Shown here: piece after piece, positions 17,605-28,133 of the stretch
Layout: every line of letters starts with the position of its first letter
Numbering within the stretch: the stretch's first letter is position 1
Source of the DNA: Flavobacterium sasangense DSM 21067
Lineage (GTDB): Bacteria; Bacteroidota; Bacteroidia; Flavobacteriales; Flavobacteriaceae
NCBI RefSeq assembly: GCF_000686885.1
Contig: NZ_JMLU01000001.1
Span: 62,001 to 126,000, forward strand
Length of the DNA stretch: 64,000 bases
Direction: 5' to 3'
Notes under the pieces: model-generated
Told to the model about the DNA's origin: nothing
The model's input: the letters and a program-made list of their open reading frames with translations, nothing else
Databases searched by the model: none
Position numbers and translations under genes: made by a program

Positions 17605-19596
17605 TTAATCTACATTATCATGTAGGAAAGAATTGTTTGAACGTAATTGAATATCGTCATTACTATCTGTTCCTAAAGACATTCTAGATTGATTACTAGC
17701 TGTGTTTGGTGTAGATGTTACATCAAACCCCATTCTTTTATATGCAGGAACTCTTTCAAACTCATCAATTTGCGAAGCGCTGTTGTTGAATTTATGATTG
17801 AATTCTTTCATTTTTCTTTTACGTTCTTCAGCTCTAAATTTTAATGTTTCTTCGATTGACATTTCTAAAGGCGACGTGTTATCTAATTGAGCCGCATCTT
17901 CAAACTTTTGAACATTCGTTTTCATCGTGAAGTTCAATTCCTCATCGATAGGTTCTTTAACCACTTTGATAGGTTTAGAAGCCACTAATTCTTCTTCTTT
18001 TTCTAAGTAATCTTCTAACGAATATTTGATAATTCCGTTTTGATTTACTTCCGTAACTGGAACCACATTAATTGGATCTTTCACTTCCATTTGACGTGTT
18101 TCTGGAGTTAACTCAAAAACAATAGTACTCTCTTGAGTTACTTCTTTTACTTCTTCTTTTGTAGCAAATAAATCGAATGAAAAACTGATTTCTTCTTCTT
18201 TAGCTACTACAAATTCAGGATCTTTTACTTCGATTTCTCTGATTTGTGGTGTGATAATTTCGAATGTTGGCGCTACATTTGGTGTAATTACCTCAAATTG
18301 AACGTCAATATTTTTAATTAATTCAGAAGTTGGTACTAAATCCATTGCTGGAGCTACTGGAGTATGAATTTCAAACTTTGGCTCCTCAACTTCTTCTTCT
18401 AAAGTGAAAACGATTTTTTGTTCTACCACTTCATCACAAATAGGATTGATGATGTCCGCTTTAATTTCTTCTACTTTTGGAGTTTCGAAAATTGGATTAT
18501 TTACTGTAATATTTGAAGCCGCTTTATTCATTAACTCGTGAACAATTTTTTGTTCGTCTTCTAATGAATGAATAATTTTCTTTGGTTCTGTATTTACGAT
18601 TTCAGCTTGTTGCTCAATGTTAAAACCTGTAGCAATTACTGTTACCGAAATAGCCTCACCTAAAGCTTCCTCCTCACCAACACCCATAATGATATTTGCA
18701 TTGTAACCAGCTTCAGACTGAATGAAATCATTGATTTCTCCAATTTCATCGATTGTAATTTCGTTAGCTTCATCTGTTCCAGAAACGATTAACAACAACA
18801 CATTCTTAGCACCTGTAATTTTATTATCGTTCAATAATGGAGAATCTAAAGCGCTTGAAATGGCTTGTTTTGCTCTATCTGAACCAGCAGCAGTTGCCGA
18901 ACCCATGATTGCTGTTCCGCTATTTGACAATACGGTTTTAGCATCTTTAAGGTCAATATTTTGTGTATAGTGGTGTGTAATTACTTCAGCAATTCCTCTT
19001 GATGCAGTTGCTAATACTTCATCTGCTTTTGAGAAACCTGCTTTGAAACCTAAGTTTCCATACACTTCACGTAATTTATTATTATTGATAACAACTAAAG
19101 AATCTACTTGCTTACGTAAACGTTCTACTCCAGCTAACGCTTGCTCAGAGCGAACTTTTCCTTCAAATTGAAAAGGAATCGTAACAATACCCACTGTTAA
19201 AATGTCGCGCTCTTTTGCCAATTGCGCAATTACAGGAGCCGCACCCGTTCCAGTTCCTCCACCCATTCCTGCGGTGATGAAAACCATTTTGGTGTTGCTG
19301 TCCAACATTTTTTCAATTTCGGCAATACTTTCAATAGCAGACTGTTGACCTACTTCAGGATTAGCACCAGCTCCTAAACCTTCTGTTAAGCTAACACCTA
19401 ACTGAATTTTATTTGGCACAGGACTGTTTTGTAATGCCTGAGAATCAGTATTACAAACTACAAAATCAACACCTTTAATACCTTGTTTAAACATGTGGTT
19501 AATGGCATTGCTACCTCCACCACCAACGCCAATCACTTTGATTACGTTAGACTGGTTTTTTGGTAAATCGAATGAAATGTTTCCAAATTCTGACAT
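17605..19596 (-). CDS. ftsZ: Cell division protein FtsZ
   Basis: A 663-residue tubulin-like GTPase that forms the division ring. The GTPase core (about residues 1-320) carries [13 protein letters not shown], the tubulin signature [10 protein letters not shown] and the T7-loop region. It is about 280 residues longer than E. coli FtsZ because of a long acidic linker rich in Glu, Val and Lys (about 330-620), in which EVKDP occurs twice ([12 protein letters not shown] and [12 protein letters not shown]). The last residues ([15 protein letters not shown]) replace the classical DIPAFLR-type tail. It is the last dcw gene, 11 bases after ftsA, with a strong Shine-Dalgarno sequence of its own. Confidence 0.98.
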   Translation of the reverse strand: MSEFGNISFDLPKNQSNVIKVIGVGGGGSNAINHMFKQGIKGVDFVVCNTDSQALQNSPVPNKIQLGVSLTEGLGAGANPEVGQQSAIESIAEIEKMLDSNTKMVFITAGMGGGTGTGAAPVIAQLAKERDILTVGIVTIPFQFEGKVRSEQALAGVERLRKQVDSLVVINNNKLREVYGNLGFKAGFSKADEVLATASRGIAEVITHHYTQNIDLKDAKTVLSNSGTAIMGSATAAGSDRAKQAISSALDSPLLNDNKITGAKNVLLLIVSGTDEANEITIDEIGEINDFIQSEAGYNANIIMGVGEEEALGEAISVTVIATGFNIEQQAEIVNTEPKKIIHSLEDEQKIVHELMNKAASNITVNNPIFETPKVEEIKADIINPICDEVVEQKIVFTLEEEVEEPKFEIHTPVAPAMDLVPTSELIKNIDVQFEVITPNVAPTFEIITPQIREIEVKDPEFVVAKEEEISFSFDLFATKEEVKEVTQESTIVFELTPETRQMEVKDPINVVPVTEVNQNGIIKYSLEDYLEKEEELVASKPIKVVKEPIDEELNFTMKTNVQKFEDAAQLDNTSPLEMSIEETLKFRAEERKRKMKEFNHKFNNSASQIDEFERVPAYKRMGFDVTSTPNTASNQSRMSLGTDSNDDIQLRSNNSFLHDNVD

Positions 19597-19601
19597 AGTA
19601 T

Positions 19602-19607
19602 CTCCTT
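19602..19607 (-). promoter_or_regulatory. Strong Shine-Dalgarno sequence of ftsZ
   Basis: AAGGAG on the minus strand, five bases before the ftsZ ATG and just after the ftsA stop. An unusually good match for this phylum. Confidence 0.7.
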
Positions 19608-20987
19608 TTATTCTGCGTTATCTAAAAATTCTTTAATCTTATCAATGTATTTATCAAAAAACGAACGTTTGATTTTATCATCAGTTGTTTCGTGCTTGAT
19701 AGGTTGAGTTGCTTTTGGCTCCTCTTTTTCTTCCTCAATAATTGGCTCTTCAACCACTGCTTGAGGACGAACCACTACTACTGGTTCTTCTTTTTTCATT
19801 TCTACAAACGGAGTAGCACTTTTGGTATTATTTCTAATACTGTTCATTACTAAACCAACCGCTGTAGCATATAATGGACTTGACAATTCTTCGTCTGAAT
19901 CTCCTGCTAAATGTTCGTTTGGATAACCAATTCTAGTATCCATTCCTGTGATATATTCTACTAATTGTTTGATATGTTGCAATTGCGCTCCACCTCCAGT
20001 TAATACAATACCTGCAATTAGTTTTTTCTTAGGATCTTCGTGTCCGTACAATTTAATTTCAGCATATACTTGTTCAATGATTTCCACAACTCTAGCGTGA
20101 ATAATTTTTGACAAGTTTTTTAGCGAAATTTCTTTTGGCTCTCTACCTCTTAAACCTGGAATAGAAACAATTTCGTTGTCTTTATTTTCTCCTGGCCAAG
20201 CTGAACCAAAACGAGTTTTTAACAACTCCGCTTGTTTTTCGATGATTGAACATCCTTCTTTAATATCTTCCGTAATAACGTTTCCTCCGAAAGGAATAAC
20301 AGCTGTATGACGAATGATTCCATCTTTAAAAATGGCTAAATCGGTTGTTCCTCCACCTATATCAATTAAAGCAACTCCTGCTTCTTTTTCTTCCTGACTC
20401 AATACTGCATCAGCCGAAGCTAATGGCTCTAATGTTAATCCAGATAATTCTAATCCGGCACTTTTGATGCATCTTCCTAAATTACGAATCGAAGCCGCTT
20501 GCCCTACCACTACGTGAAAACTAGATTCTAATCTTCCACCGTACATTCCGATAGGTTCTTTAATTTCTGCTTGACCGTCTATTTTAAACTCTTGTGGCAA
20601 GACGTGAATAATTTCTTCACCTGGCAACATCGCTAATTTATGAACTTGTCCAATTAACGTATCAATATCAGCATCACCAATTACTTCTTCTGCATTTGGG
20701 CGACTGATATAATCACTATGTTGAATACTACGGATGTGTTGTCCTGCAATACCCACCACAACATCATTAATTTTATAACCTGAATCGTTTTCAGCATCGG
20801 TAACTGCTTGCTGAATCGATTGAATGGTTTGTGTAATATTATTTACAACACCTCTGTGAACACCTAAACTTTTTGATTTTCCTATTCCTAGAATCTCAAG
20901 CTTACCGTATTCATTCTTCTTCCCTATCATCGCTACAATCTTAGTTGTACCGATGTCTAATCCTACTGCAATGTTGTCTTTGTTCAT
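19608..20987 (-). CDS. ftsA: Cell division protein FtsA
   Basis: A 459-residue actin-like ATPase that anchors FtsZ filaments to the membrane and recruits later divisome proteins. Phosphate-binding loops VGLDIGTTKIVAMIG and LIDIGGGTTDLAIF are clear, as is the adenosine motif IVLTGGGAQLQ. Between the actin fold and the end there is a Glu/Pro/Val-rich linker (about residues 385-430). The C-terminal RSFFDKYIDKIKEFLDN fits an amphipathic membrane-targeting helix. It starts eight bases after ftsQ with a clear Shine-Dalgarno sequence. Confidence 0.98.
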   Translation of the reverse strand: MNKDNIAVGLDIGTTKIVAMIGKKNEYGKLEILGIGKSKSLGVHRGVVNNITQTIQSIQQAVTDAENDSGYKINDVVVGIAGQHIRSIQHSDYISRPNAEEVIGDADIDTLIGQVHKLAMLPGEEIIHVLPQEFKIDGQAEIKEPIGMYGGRLESSFHVVVGQAASIRNLGRCIKSAGLELSGLTLEPLASADAVLSQEEKEAGVALIDIGGGTTDLAIFKDGIIRHTAVIPFGGNVITEDIKEGCSIIEKQAELLKTRFGSAWPGENKDNEIVSIPGLRGREPKEISLKNLSKIIHARVVEIIEQVYAEIKLYGHEDPKKKLIAGIVLTGGGAQLQHIKQLVEYITGMDTRIGYPNEHLAGDSDEELSSPLYATAVGLVMNSIRNNTKSATPFVEMKKEEPVVVVRPQAVVEEPIIEEEKEEPKATQPIKHETTDDKIKRSFFDKYIDKIKEFLDNAE

Positions 20988-20992
20988 AACTT

Positions 20993-20997
20993 CTCCT
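20993..20997 (-). promoter_or_regulatory. Strong Shine-Dalgarno sequence of ftsA
   Basis: AGGAG on the minus strand lies five bases before the ftsA ATG and overlaps the ftsQ stop codon, so ribosomes ending ftsQ would cover it. Confidence 0.65.
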
Positions 20998-21718
20998 ATT
21001 TCTTACAAACCACTTGTTGTGTAAACATCAAGTTTACTTCTTTATAATTTTTAATCAATGTATCTTTAATAGCATGATGGTAAAAAGCTTTGTAATTCTT
21101 AAACTTTCTTTCCACATTTTTTGGTTGCCCAAATACTATTTTGTAATCATAACTTCTGTTGGTTAACACCACATTTCCAGAAGGCATAATCTTAGCAGCC
21201 GTAATGTTTTTGCTTAAAAAATCATCTTTTTTGATTTCGTTAAACAACTTCAAAAATGGCTTACAATTTTCTTCACTTATTGCGCCGACAACCAGCGGAA
21301 CACGTGCTGAAAAATTCTCCGACAATGACATCCTATCTCCTTTTGAATCAAGATAGTAACTATCAGCATCAGTAATAACTCTTACGATTGGGGTCTTTTG
21401 AGTAATACGCGTATTTAGAAATCCGTCTACTGTTGAAAAAACTTGAGCTTTTTCAATCATCTCGTGATCATCGAGAACAGTTTCTAAAGTATTCAAATCT
21501 ACTTTATCTTTTTGTATTGATGAAGTACCTCCTAAATTTTGTATTAACAAGTTATTAACCATTTCATGTGTTAAAAACATATTCTCATTCGACTCAAATT
21601 TGATATCTATCTTACTGATTTTACGCTGACTATTTCTCTTTGACGAAAAAGAGTACAGGAAAATCATAGCAAAAATGATTAACACCAATCGAATAGTATG
21701 CCAATTAATTCTTCTCAT
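20996..21718 (-). CDS. ftsQ: Cell division protein FtsQ
   Basis: A 240-residue bitopic membrane protein. A short cytosolic N-terminus (MRRINWHTIR) precedes one membrane segment (LVLIIFAMIFLYSF). The periplasmic part has a POTRA-like region (ISKIDIKFESNENMFLTHEMVNNLL) and a beta domain with VRVITDADSYYLDSKGDRM and RVPLVVG, typical of FtsQ/DivIB. It bridges early and late division proteins. The sequence is weakly conserved, as is normal for FtsQ, so the position between murC and ftsA adds much to the call. Its start overlaps the end of murC by 14 bases. Confidence 0.92.
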   Translation of the reverse strand: MRRINWHTIRLVLIIFAMIFLYSFSSKRNSQRKISKIDIKFESNENMFLTHEMVNNLLIQNLGGTSSIQKDKVDLNTLETVLDDHEMIEKAQVFSTVDGFLNTRITQKTPIVRVITDADSYYLDSKGDRMSLSENFSARVPLVVGAISEENCKPFLKLFNEIKKDDFLSKNITAAKIMPSGNVVLTNRSYDYKIVFGQPKNVERKFKNYKAFYHHAIKDTLIKNYKEVNLMFTQQVVCKK

Positions 21719-23051
21719 GAAGCGCTTTTTTTAGGTCTTTTACTAACTCACCAATGTCGCCCGCACCTATCGTTACAAACACATCAGCATCTGAATTTTC
21801 AAAAGCCGTGAACAACTCGTCTTTGCTGACTAATTTCTTATTTGGATTGCTAATTTTATTCAACAACCAAGTCGAATTTACACCTTCCATTGGCAACTCG
21901 CGAGCTGGATAAATTTCCAATAATAAAATCTCATCAAATTGACTTAAACTTTCGGCAAAACCATCTACAAAATCTTTCGTTCTACTGAACAAATGCGGTT
22001 GAAAAGCAGCGATGATTTTCTTACCAGGATACAATTCACGAACCGCTTGATGCACCGCGTTAATTTCGGTTGGATGGTGAGCATAATCATCAATATAAAC
22101 CAATTTTTCTTCTCTAATTTGGAACGAAAAACGTCTTCTTACTCCTTTAAAACTTGCTAATGCTGCAATTATTTTTTCATTGGAAACGCCATACGATTTC
22201 GCCATAGCAAAAGCTAATAATGCGTTTGTTAAATTGTGATGACCAGGTAATCCAAATTTTACATTTTGAACTACTTCAGTTGGTGTTTTTACATCGAATA
22301 CATAAAACCCGTTTTCGATTCGGATATTTTGTGCAGAAAAATCGGCATCATTGTTAACTCCGATAGTATTTCCTTCCAATGGTAATCCTTTGATTACGTA
22401 TAAATTTTCACTTGGAGTTTTGGCTGCGAATTCTCTAAAAGAATCTTCTATACTTGCTGCATCTCCATAAATATCTAAATGATCCGCATCCATAGAAGTT
22501 ACGCAAGAAACATTTGGATGCAAATGCAAAAACGAACGATCAAATTCATCTGCTTCCACCACCGTAACCGTTTTTCCCGAACCGATTAAATTGGAATTAT
22601 AGTTTTCAACAATTCCACCTAAAAAAGCAGTTACATCTACGCCACTTTCATATAAAACGTGACCTAAAATACTCGAAGTTGTTGTTTTTCCATGTGTTCC
22701 TGCAACAGCGAAACAATAGGTATCTTTTGTAATGATTCCTAAAACTTCAGCACGTTTCTTAATAGTAAATCCTCTTTCGATGAAATAATTCCATTCGGAA
22801 TGCGAAACTGGAACGGCTGGCGTTACGATTACTAATGTATTTTCAACATAGAAATCGGTTGGAATTAAGCTGATATTATCTTCAAAATGAATTTCTAAAC
22901 CGATAGCTTGCAACTCATCTGTTAACTGCGTTGGGGTTTTGTCGTAACCCACTACTTTTTTTCCAATGTATTGAAAATAGCGTGCCAAAGCACTCATTCC
23001 GATGCCTCCGATGCCGATGAAATAAACGTTATGTATTTGATTTAGATTCAT
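21705..23051 (-). CDS. murC: UDP-N-acetylmuramate--L-alanine ligase
   Basis: A 448-residue cytosolic ATP-dependent ligase that adds L-alanine to UDP-MurNAc, the first peptide step of peptidoglycan synthesis. Seen are the N-terminal Rossmann motif FIGIGGIGMSALARYF, the ATP loop AGTHGKTTTSSILGH, the central EADEFDRSFL, the MDADHLDIYGD segment and the C-terminal YAHHPTEINA. The length is normal. It lies 33 bases after murG and overlaps ftsQ. Confidence 0.98.
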   Translation of the reverse strand: MNLNQIHNVYFIGIGGIGMSALARYFQYIGKKVVGYDKTPTQLTDELQAIGLEIHFEDNISLIPTDFYVENTLVIVTPAVPVSHSEWNYFIERGFTIKKRAEVLGIITKDTYCFAVAGTHGKTTTSSILGHVLYESGVDVTAFLGGIVENYNSNLIGSGKTVTVVEADEFDRSFLHLHPNVSCVTSMDADHLDIYGDAASIEDSFREFAAKTPSENLYVIKGLPLEGNTIGVNNDADFSAQNIRIENGFYVFDVKTPTEVVQNVKFGLPGHHNLTNALLAFAMAKSYGVSNEKIIAALASFKGVRRRFSFQIREEKLVYIDDYAHHPTEINAVHQAVRELYPGKKIIAAFQPHLFSRTKDFVDGFAESLSQFDEILLLEIYPARELPMEGVNSTWLLNKISNPNKKLVSKDELFTAFENSDADVFVTIGAGDIGELVKDLKKALHEKN

Positions 23052-23084
23052 TTCTTTAGTTAAATTGTTTAACTGTTAATTTGT

Positions 23085-24173
23085 TTAGTTGATTAGCTTA
23101 ACTATTTCTTCAACAATATCTTTTGTTGCGTTTGGTTTGGCTAATTTCTTTATGTTTTGACTTAATTCAACTTGTTTGCTTTCGCTTGAAATCAAATCAG
23201 AAAAAACCGTTTCAAATTGCGTTTCTAATTCTGACTCTCTGATTAAAATTGCTCCGTTTTTATCTGAAATGGCTTTAGCGTTTTTCGTTTGATGATCTTC
23301 AGCCACATTTGGTGATGGAATGAAAATCGTTGGTTTTCCCACAATACATAATTCTGAAACCGATGATGCGCCTGAACGAGAAATTACAACATCTGCAGCA
23401 GCGTAAACCAAATCCATTCTATCAATAAAAGCTACTACTTGAACGTTTTCTTTTTCATTATATTTTGAGTAATCGTTCAAATATAATTTTCCGCATTGCC
23501 ATATGATTTGAATGTTTTGACTCAATAGAAAATCCAATTCTTTTTCAATCAATTGATTGATTCTTCTAGCGCCTAAACTTCCGCCTAAAACCAACAATGT
23601 TTTTTTATTTGCATCTAATTTAAAATAAGCGATAGCTTCACTTTTGCTTGCTTCGTTAATCAAATCTTGACGCACTGGATTTCCAGTTAAAATCATTTTA
23701 TCTTTTGGAAAAAATCGTTCCAAATTTTCGTAAGCGACACAAATTTTATTCGCTTTTTTAGCCAATAATTTATTCGTGATTCCAGGATACGAATTTTGTT
23801 CTTGAATTACTGTTGGAATACCCAACATCGAAGCCACTTTCAAAACGGCACCGCTGGCAAAACCTCCCGTTCCAATTACAACATCAGGTTTAAAATTTTT
23901 GATAATTCGGAATGAATTCCACATACTTGAAAGCAGTTTGAATGGAAACATCGCGTTATCTAAAGTTAATTTTCGTTGAATTCCCGAAATCCACAATCCT
24001 TTAATCGCATAACCCGCTTGAGGCACTTTTTGCATTTCCATTTTATCTTTGGCACCTACAAAAAGAAACTCCGCTTCAGGAAAACGAGATTTTAATTCGT
24101 TCGCAATCGCAACGGCTGGATAAATATGTCCGCCAGTTCCGCCTCCGCTTATTATGAATCTTGGTTTTTTCAT
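23085..24173 (-). CDS. murG: Undecaprenyl-PP-MurNAc-pentapeptide GlcNAc transferase
   Basis: A 362-residue GT-B glycosyltransferase on the inner face of the membrane that converts lipid I to lipid II with UDP-GlcNAc. The glycine-rich [17 protein letters not shown] at the start, the second G-loop [10 protein letters not shown] and the donor-site [20 protein letters not shown] are all present. The length is normal. The ATG shares a base with the ftsW stop, so the two are coupled. Confidence 0.98.
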   Translation of the reverse strand: MKKPRFIISGGGTGGHIYPAVAIANELKSRFPEAEFLFVGAKDKMEMQKVPQAGYAIKGLWISGIQRKLTLDNAMFPFKLLSSMWNSFRIIKNFKPDVVIGTGGFASGAVLKVASMLGIPTVIQEQNSYPGITNKLLAKKANKICVAYENLERFFPKDKMILTGNPVRQDLINEASKSEAIAYFKLDANKKTLLVLGGSLGARRINQLIEKELDFLLSQNIQIIWQCGKLYLNDYSKYNEKENVQVVAFIDRMDLVYAAADVVISRSGASSVSELCIVGKPTIFIPSPNVAEDHQTKNAKAISDKNGAILIRESELETQFETVFSDLISSESKQVELSQNIKKLAKPNATKDIVEEIVKLIN

Positions 24174-25528
24174 TATTTTTTATTTAAAACTGCGTTCATT
24201 GGATTTTGTCCGTTTACTAGCACATCTCCGTTTTCATCTTCGATTAAAGATTCTCTAATCGAACTTTTAATATCGTTTATTTTTTGCTGATTTTCATCGG
24301 CATCTTTCTCTTCATTCAAGGCTACTTGCGCATCGATAATTTGCTGTAAAGCTTCATCTCGTTTGCGTTTTTCTTCTAAGTCTAAAGCAACTTCTTCTTC
24401 TTTCTTGGTAACACTTAAAATAATTCCGACAGCGATACATGTCATCCAAATCGAAGTTCCTCCACTACTAATCAATGGTAAAGGTTGCCCTGTTACTGGC
24501 AATAATTCTACAGCAACTCCCATATTCACAAATGCTTGGAATATGATTGGAAATCCGAGTCCGATGATTAATAATTTTCCGAATAAACTCGAAGCCTTTT
24601 GAGCATTGATGACAAATCGAATTAACAATAATAAATACAATCCAATGATGGTTACTGCACCAACCAATCCCCATTCTTCAACAATAATTGCAAAAATAAA
24701 ATCGGAAGAAGATTGCGGTAAGAAATTTTTCTGAACACTTTTTCCTGCTCCTAATCCAATTACTCCACCTGAAGCGATGGCGATTTTTGCTTTTTCAATT
24801 TGGTAATCATCTTCATTTGGCGTGTCTTTTGTAAAACGCTCGATACGATTTTCCCAAGTATTTACACGACTAAAAAACTTATTATCTGGAAAAGCTTTTG
24901 CTAATAATATAAACAACAACATGGCTGAAACTCCCATCGCTAAAACATATCCCAAATATTTTAAAGGATATTGTCCGATAAAAATTAACATGCAAATCAT
25001 CGCAAAAATTAAGGCTGTTGTTGAAAAATTGGCAGGTAAAATCAACACTAAAACTCCTCCAACAGGCACCCATAGTTCTAAAAATGATTCCTTAAACGAA
25101 TATACTTTATCGCTAACTTTTGCTAAATAGCGCGCTACATAAACCATTATAACAATAAATGCCAAAGTAGAAGTTTGAAAACTTACTCCCACAAATGGAA
25201 TTTGAATCCAACGACTTGCATTTGCTCCACCAATTTCTGTTCCTTTAAACAATGTGTAAACCAACAATAAGGCTACTAAAGGAATTCCAAAAATAGACAA
25301 GGCTTTGAAGTAATGATAGGGCATTTTGTGAATCCAATAAATGATTCCAAACCCCAACAAAACATGGATAGCATGTTTAATTAAATGTCCGATTGTAGTT
25401 CCGTTTCCAATAACGTAAACCAAATTAGTACTAGCACTATACACTGGTAAAAAAGAGACCAAAGCCAATAGAAAAACTATGGCCCAAATGGTTTTATCTC
25501 CTCGTATTTTACCAATGATATCGAACAT
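24173..25528 (-). CDS. ftsW: Peptidoglycan polymerase FtsW (SEDS family)
   Basis: A 451-residue polytopic protein of the SEDS family, which polymerises lipid II at the septum together with the class B PBP FtsI. About ten membrane segments are visible, with family segments [43 protein letters not shown] and [13 protein letters not shown] highly charged cytosolic tail of roughly 80 residues follows the last membrane segment, longer than in E. coli. Its place in the dcw cluster supports FtsW rather than RodA. It starts 12 bases after murD. Confidence 0.95.
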   Translation of the reverse strand: MFDIIGKIRGDKTIWAIVFLLALVSFLPVYSASTNLVYVIGNGTTIGHLIKHAIHVLLGFGIIYWIHKMPYHYFKALSIFGIPLVALLLVYTLFKGTEIGGANASRWIQIPFVGVSFQTSTLAFIVIMVYVARYLAKVSDKVYSFKESFLELWVPVGGVLVLILPANFSTTALIFAMICMLIFIGQYPLKYLGYVLAMGVSAMLLFILLAKAFPDNKFFSRVNTWENRIERFTKDTPNEDDYQIEKAKIAIASGGVIGLGAGKSVQKNFLPQSSSDFIFAIIVEEWGLVGAVTIIGLYLLLLIRFVINAQKASSLFGKLLIIGLGFPIIFQAFVNMGVAVELLPVTGQPLPLISSGGTSIWMTCIAVGIILSVTKKEEEVALDLEEKRKRDEALQQIIDAQVALNEEKDADENQQKINDIKSSIRESLIEDENGDVLVNGQNPMNAVLNKK

Positions 25529-25540
25529 TTTTATGCGTTA

Positions 25541-26875
25541 TTATAAATTATAAATGGCTTGTTTAAATTGTTTTCCCCTGTCTTCGTAGTTTTCGAATAA
25601 ATCGAAACTTGCACATGCTGGTGATAACAAAACGCTATCTCCTTTTTCTGCTAAACGCTGCGCCAATTGAACGGCTTCAGACATAGAAGTTGTTTCTACC
25701 ATTACATCCACCACATTATTAAATGCGTTAATGATTTTTGTATTATCAACACCCAAACAAACGATAGCTTTAACTTTTTCACGAACTAATGGCATTAATT
25801 CATCGTAATCATTTCCTTTATCAACACCACCTACAATCCAAACGGTTGGAGTATTCATACTATCTAAAGCATAAAAAACCGAATTCACATTCGTAGCTTT
25901 AGAATCGTTAATATATTGTACCCCTTGAATTTTCAATACTTTTTCTAATCGGTGCTCTACTCCTTGGAAATTAGTCAAACTTTCTCTGATAGTTTGTTTT
26001 CTAATGTTCAACAATTGTGCTACAGCTGTTGCTGCCATTGCATTTTTAATGTTGTGTTTTCCTTCTAGTGCTAGTTCGTTGATTGGCATAGTAAATACTT
26101 CGTTTTTAATGGTACTGTTGATGTTGTTATCTTCTATATATCCTCCATCATTTTCAGGTTTTCCTGTTAATGAAAAAGGAACTTTATTTGCTTTAATCTT
26201 GTTATTTTTTAACCAATTTTGAATCGCTTCGTCTTCATTGTCATATATCAAATAATCGGCTTCTGTTTGATTTTTTGTAATTCTGAACTTAGAATTGATG
26301 TACAAATTGTAATCGTAATTGTATCTATCTAAATGATCTGGACTAATGTTTGTAATAATCGCAATATGTGGCTTGTAATTGATGATTCCATCTAATTGAA
26401 AACTACTCAACTCTAACACATAAATATCGTGCTTGTTTTCGGCTACTTGCCAAGCGAAGCTTTTCCCAATATTTCCAGCTAATCCAACATTCAATCCACC
26501 TTGTTTTAACAAATGATACGTCAAAAGCGTTGTAGTTGTTTTTCCGTTACTTCCTGTGATTCCCACTGTTGTTGCATCCGTAAATTGAATAGCAAACTCG
26601 ATTTCAGAAATTACTGGAATTCCTTTCTCGATTAGCTTTTTAACAATCGGTGCTTTTTCGGGAATACCTGGACTTTTCATTACTACATCGGCATTCAGAA
26701 TTAATTCTTCTGTATGCTTTTCATCTTCCCAAGGGATTCCATTAATGGTAAGAACTTCTTTGTAATTTTCTTTTATTTTTCCAAAATCCGATACAAAAAC
26801 ATCATATCCTTTTTTCTTTCCTAAAATGGCGGTTCCTACTCCACTTTCGCCTCCGCCTAAAACTACCAGTCGCAT
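25541..26875 (-). CDS. murD: UDP-N-acetylmuramoylalanine--D-glutamate ligase
   Basis: A 444-residue Mur ligase that adds D-glutamate to UDP-MurNAc-L-Ala. It shows VVLGGGESGVGTAILG at the N-terminus, the ATP loop GITGSNGKTTTTLLTYHLL, ELSSFQLDGI, NISPDHLDRYN and the C-terminal LSPACASFDLFENYEDRG, which is typical of MurD. The length is normal. It begins one base after the mraY stop, so translation is probably coupled. Confidence 0.98.
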   Translation of the reverse strand: MRLVVLGGGESGVGTAILGKKKGYDVFVSDFGKIKENYKEVLTINGIPWEDEKHTEELILNADVVMKSPGIPEKAPIVKKLIEKGIPVISEIEFAIQFTDATTVGITGSNGKTTTTLLTYHLLKQGGLNVGLAGNIGKSFAWQVAENKHDIYVLELSSFQLDGIINYKPHIAIITNISPDHLDRYNYDYNLYINSKFRITKNQTEADYLIYDNEDEAIQNWLKNNKIKANKVPFSLTGKPENDGGYIEDNNINSTIKNEVFTMPINELALEGKHNIKNAMAATAVAQLLNIRKQTIRESLTNFQGVEHRLEKVLKIQGVQYINDSKATNVNSVFYALDSMNTPTVWIVGGVDKGNDYDELMPLVREKVKAIVCLGVDNTKIINAFNNVVDVMVETTSMSEAVQLAQRLAEKGDSVLLSPACASFDLFENYEDRGKQFKQAIYNL

Positions 26876-26876
26876 C

Positions 26877-28097
26877 TTATCTTAATTTTAAAGAAACCAG
26901 TGAGAAAATCGCTAATAGAATTCCAACAATCCAAAAACGCGTTACGATTCTACTTTCGTGATAACCTTTTTTCTGATAGTGGTGGTGCAATGGTGACATT
27001 AGGAAAACTCGTCTTCCTTCGCCGTATTTCTTTTTGGTGTATTTGAAATAACTCACTTGAATCATTACCGATAAATTTTCGGCTAAGAAAATTCCACAAA
27101 CTACCGGAATCATTAATTCTTTACGAATAGCAATTGCAATTACCGCGATAATTCCACCAATAGTTAAACTTCCTGTATCTCCCATGAATACTGATGCTGG
27201 ATACGCGTTATACCAAAGGAATCCAACTAAAGCTCCAACGAAAGCAGCAATATAAATCGTCATTTCACCCGAATTTGGAATATACATGATGTTCAAATAA
27301 TCTGAGAAAATGATATTACCCGAAACGAAAGTGAACAATCCGAGCGTAAGTACGGAAATTGCGGAAGTTCCTGCGGCCAAACCATCGATTCCGTCAGTTA
27401 AATTAGCACCGTTTGAAACAGCTGTGATGATTAAAATTACCATTGGAATAAAAATCAACCAAGCGTAATCTTTGTAATTATCACCCATAAATGATAATAC
27501 TTCTGCGTAATCGAATTCGTTATTTTTGAAAAACGGAATGGTAGTCGCAGTAGATTTTTCTTCTAAATCTGCTGGTTTTATGTTGTTTTCGATTTTTACT
27601 CTTGATGTTAAAGTGTCTTTACGAACCGTTACATCTGGACTCAAATACAAAACAGTTCCAACGATTAAACCTAAACCAACTTGCCCAATAACTTTGAAAA
27701 TTCCTTTTAAACCTTGTTTATCTTTCTTGAAAATTTTGATATAATCATCAATGAAACCGATAGTCCCCATCCAAAGCGTGGTTACAATCAATAAAATGAT
27801 GTAAATGTTATTCAACTTCGCCAATAACAAAACCGGAATTAATGTCGCCAAAATAATTATGATTCCTCCCATTGTTGGCGTTCCAGCTTTTGCAGTTTGA
27901 CCTTCTAAACCAAGTTCGCGAACGGTTTCACCTACTTGTTGGTTTCTCAAATAGTTGATGATTTTTTTACCGTAAATCGTAGCAATTAACAATGACAAAA
28001 TAAAAGCTAATGCCGAGCGAAAAGTAATGTATTGAAACACTCCTGCTCCAGGAACATCAAAGGCTTTGTCTAAGTATTGAAAGATGTAGTATAACAT
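26877..28097 (-). CDS. mraY: Phospho-MurNAc-pentapeptide translocase
   Basis: A 406-residue integral membrane enzyme that transfers phospho-MurNAc-pentapeptide to undecaprenyl phosphate, making lipid I. The catalytic aspartates are in [10 protein letters not shown] and [12 protein letters not shown], and the C-terminal [12 protein letters not shown] histidine motif is present. An extra charged loop (about residues 155-215, including [15 protein letters not shown]) makes it longer than the E. coli enzyme, a feature of the Bacteroidota form. In E. coli murF lies between murE and mraY; here it is absent. Confidence 0.98.
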   Translation of the reverse strand: MLYYIFQYLDKAFDVPGAGVFQYITFRSALAFILSLLIATIYGKKIINYLRNQQVGETVRELGLEGQTAKAGTPTMGGIIIILATLIPVLLLAKLNNIYIILLIVTTLWMGTIGFIDDYIKIFKKDKQGLKGIFKVIGQVGLGLIVGTVLYLSPDVTVRKDTLTSRVKIENNIKPADLEEKSTATTIPFFKNNEFDYAEVLSFMGDNYKDYAWLIFIPMVILIITAVSNGANLTDGIDGLAAGTSAISVLTLGLFTFVSGNIIFSDYLNIMYIPNSGEMTIYIAAFVGALVGFLWYNAYPASVFMGDTGSLTIGGIIAVIAIAIRKELMIPVVCGIFLAENLSVMIQVSYFKYTKKKYGEGRRVFLMSPLHHHYQKKGYHESRIVTRFWIVGILLAIFSLVSLKLR

Positions 28098-28133
28098 ATT
28101 GTTTGCTTAGTTTTAAAGGTTAATTATTGGCTT

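Noticed and set aside
18722..18970. Plus-strand frame inside ftsZ
   Set aside because: A shadow of ftsZ; low-complexity Ser/Leu composition, no start signal.
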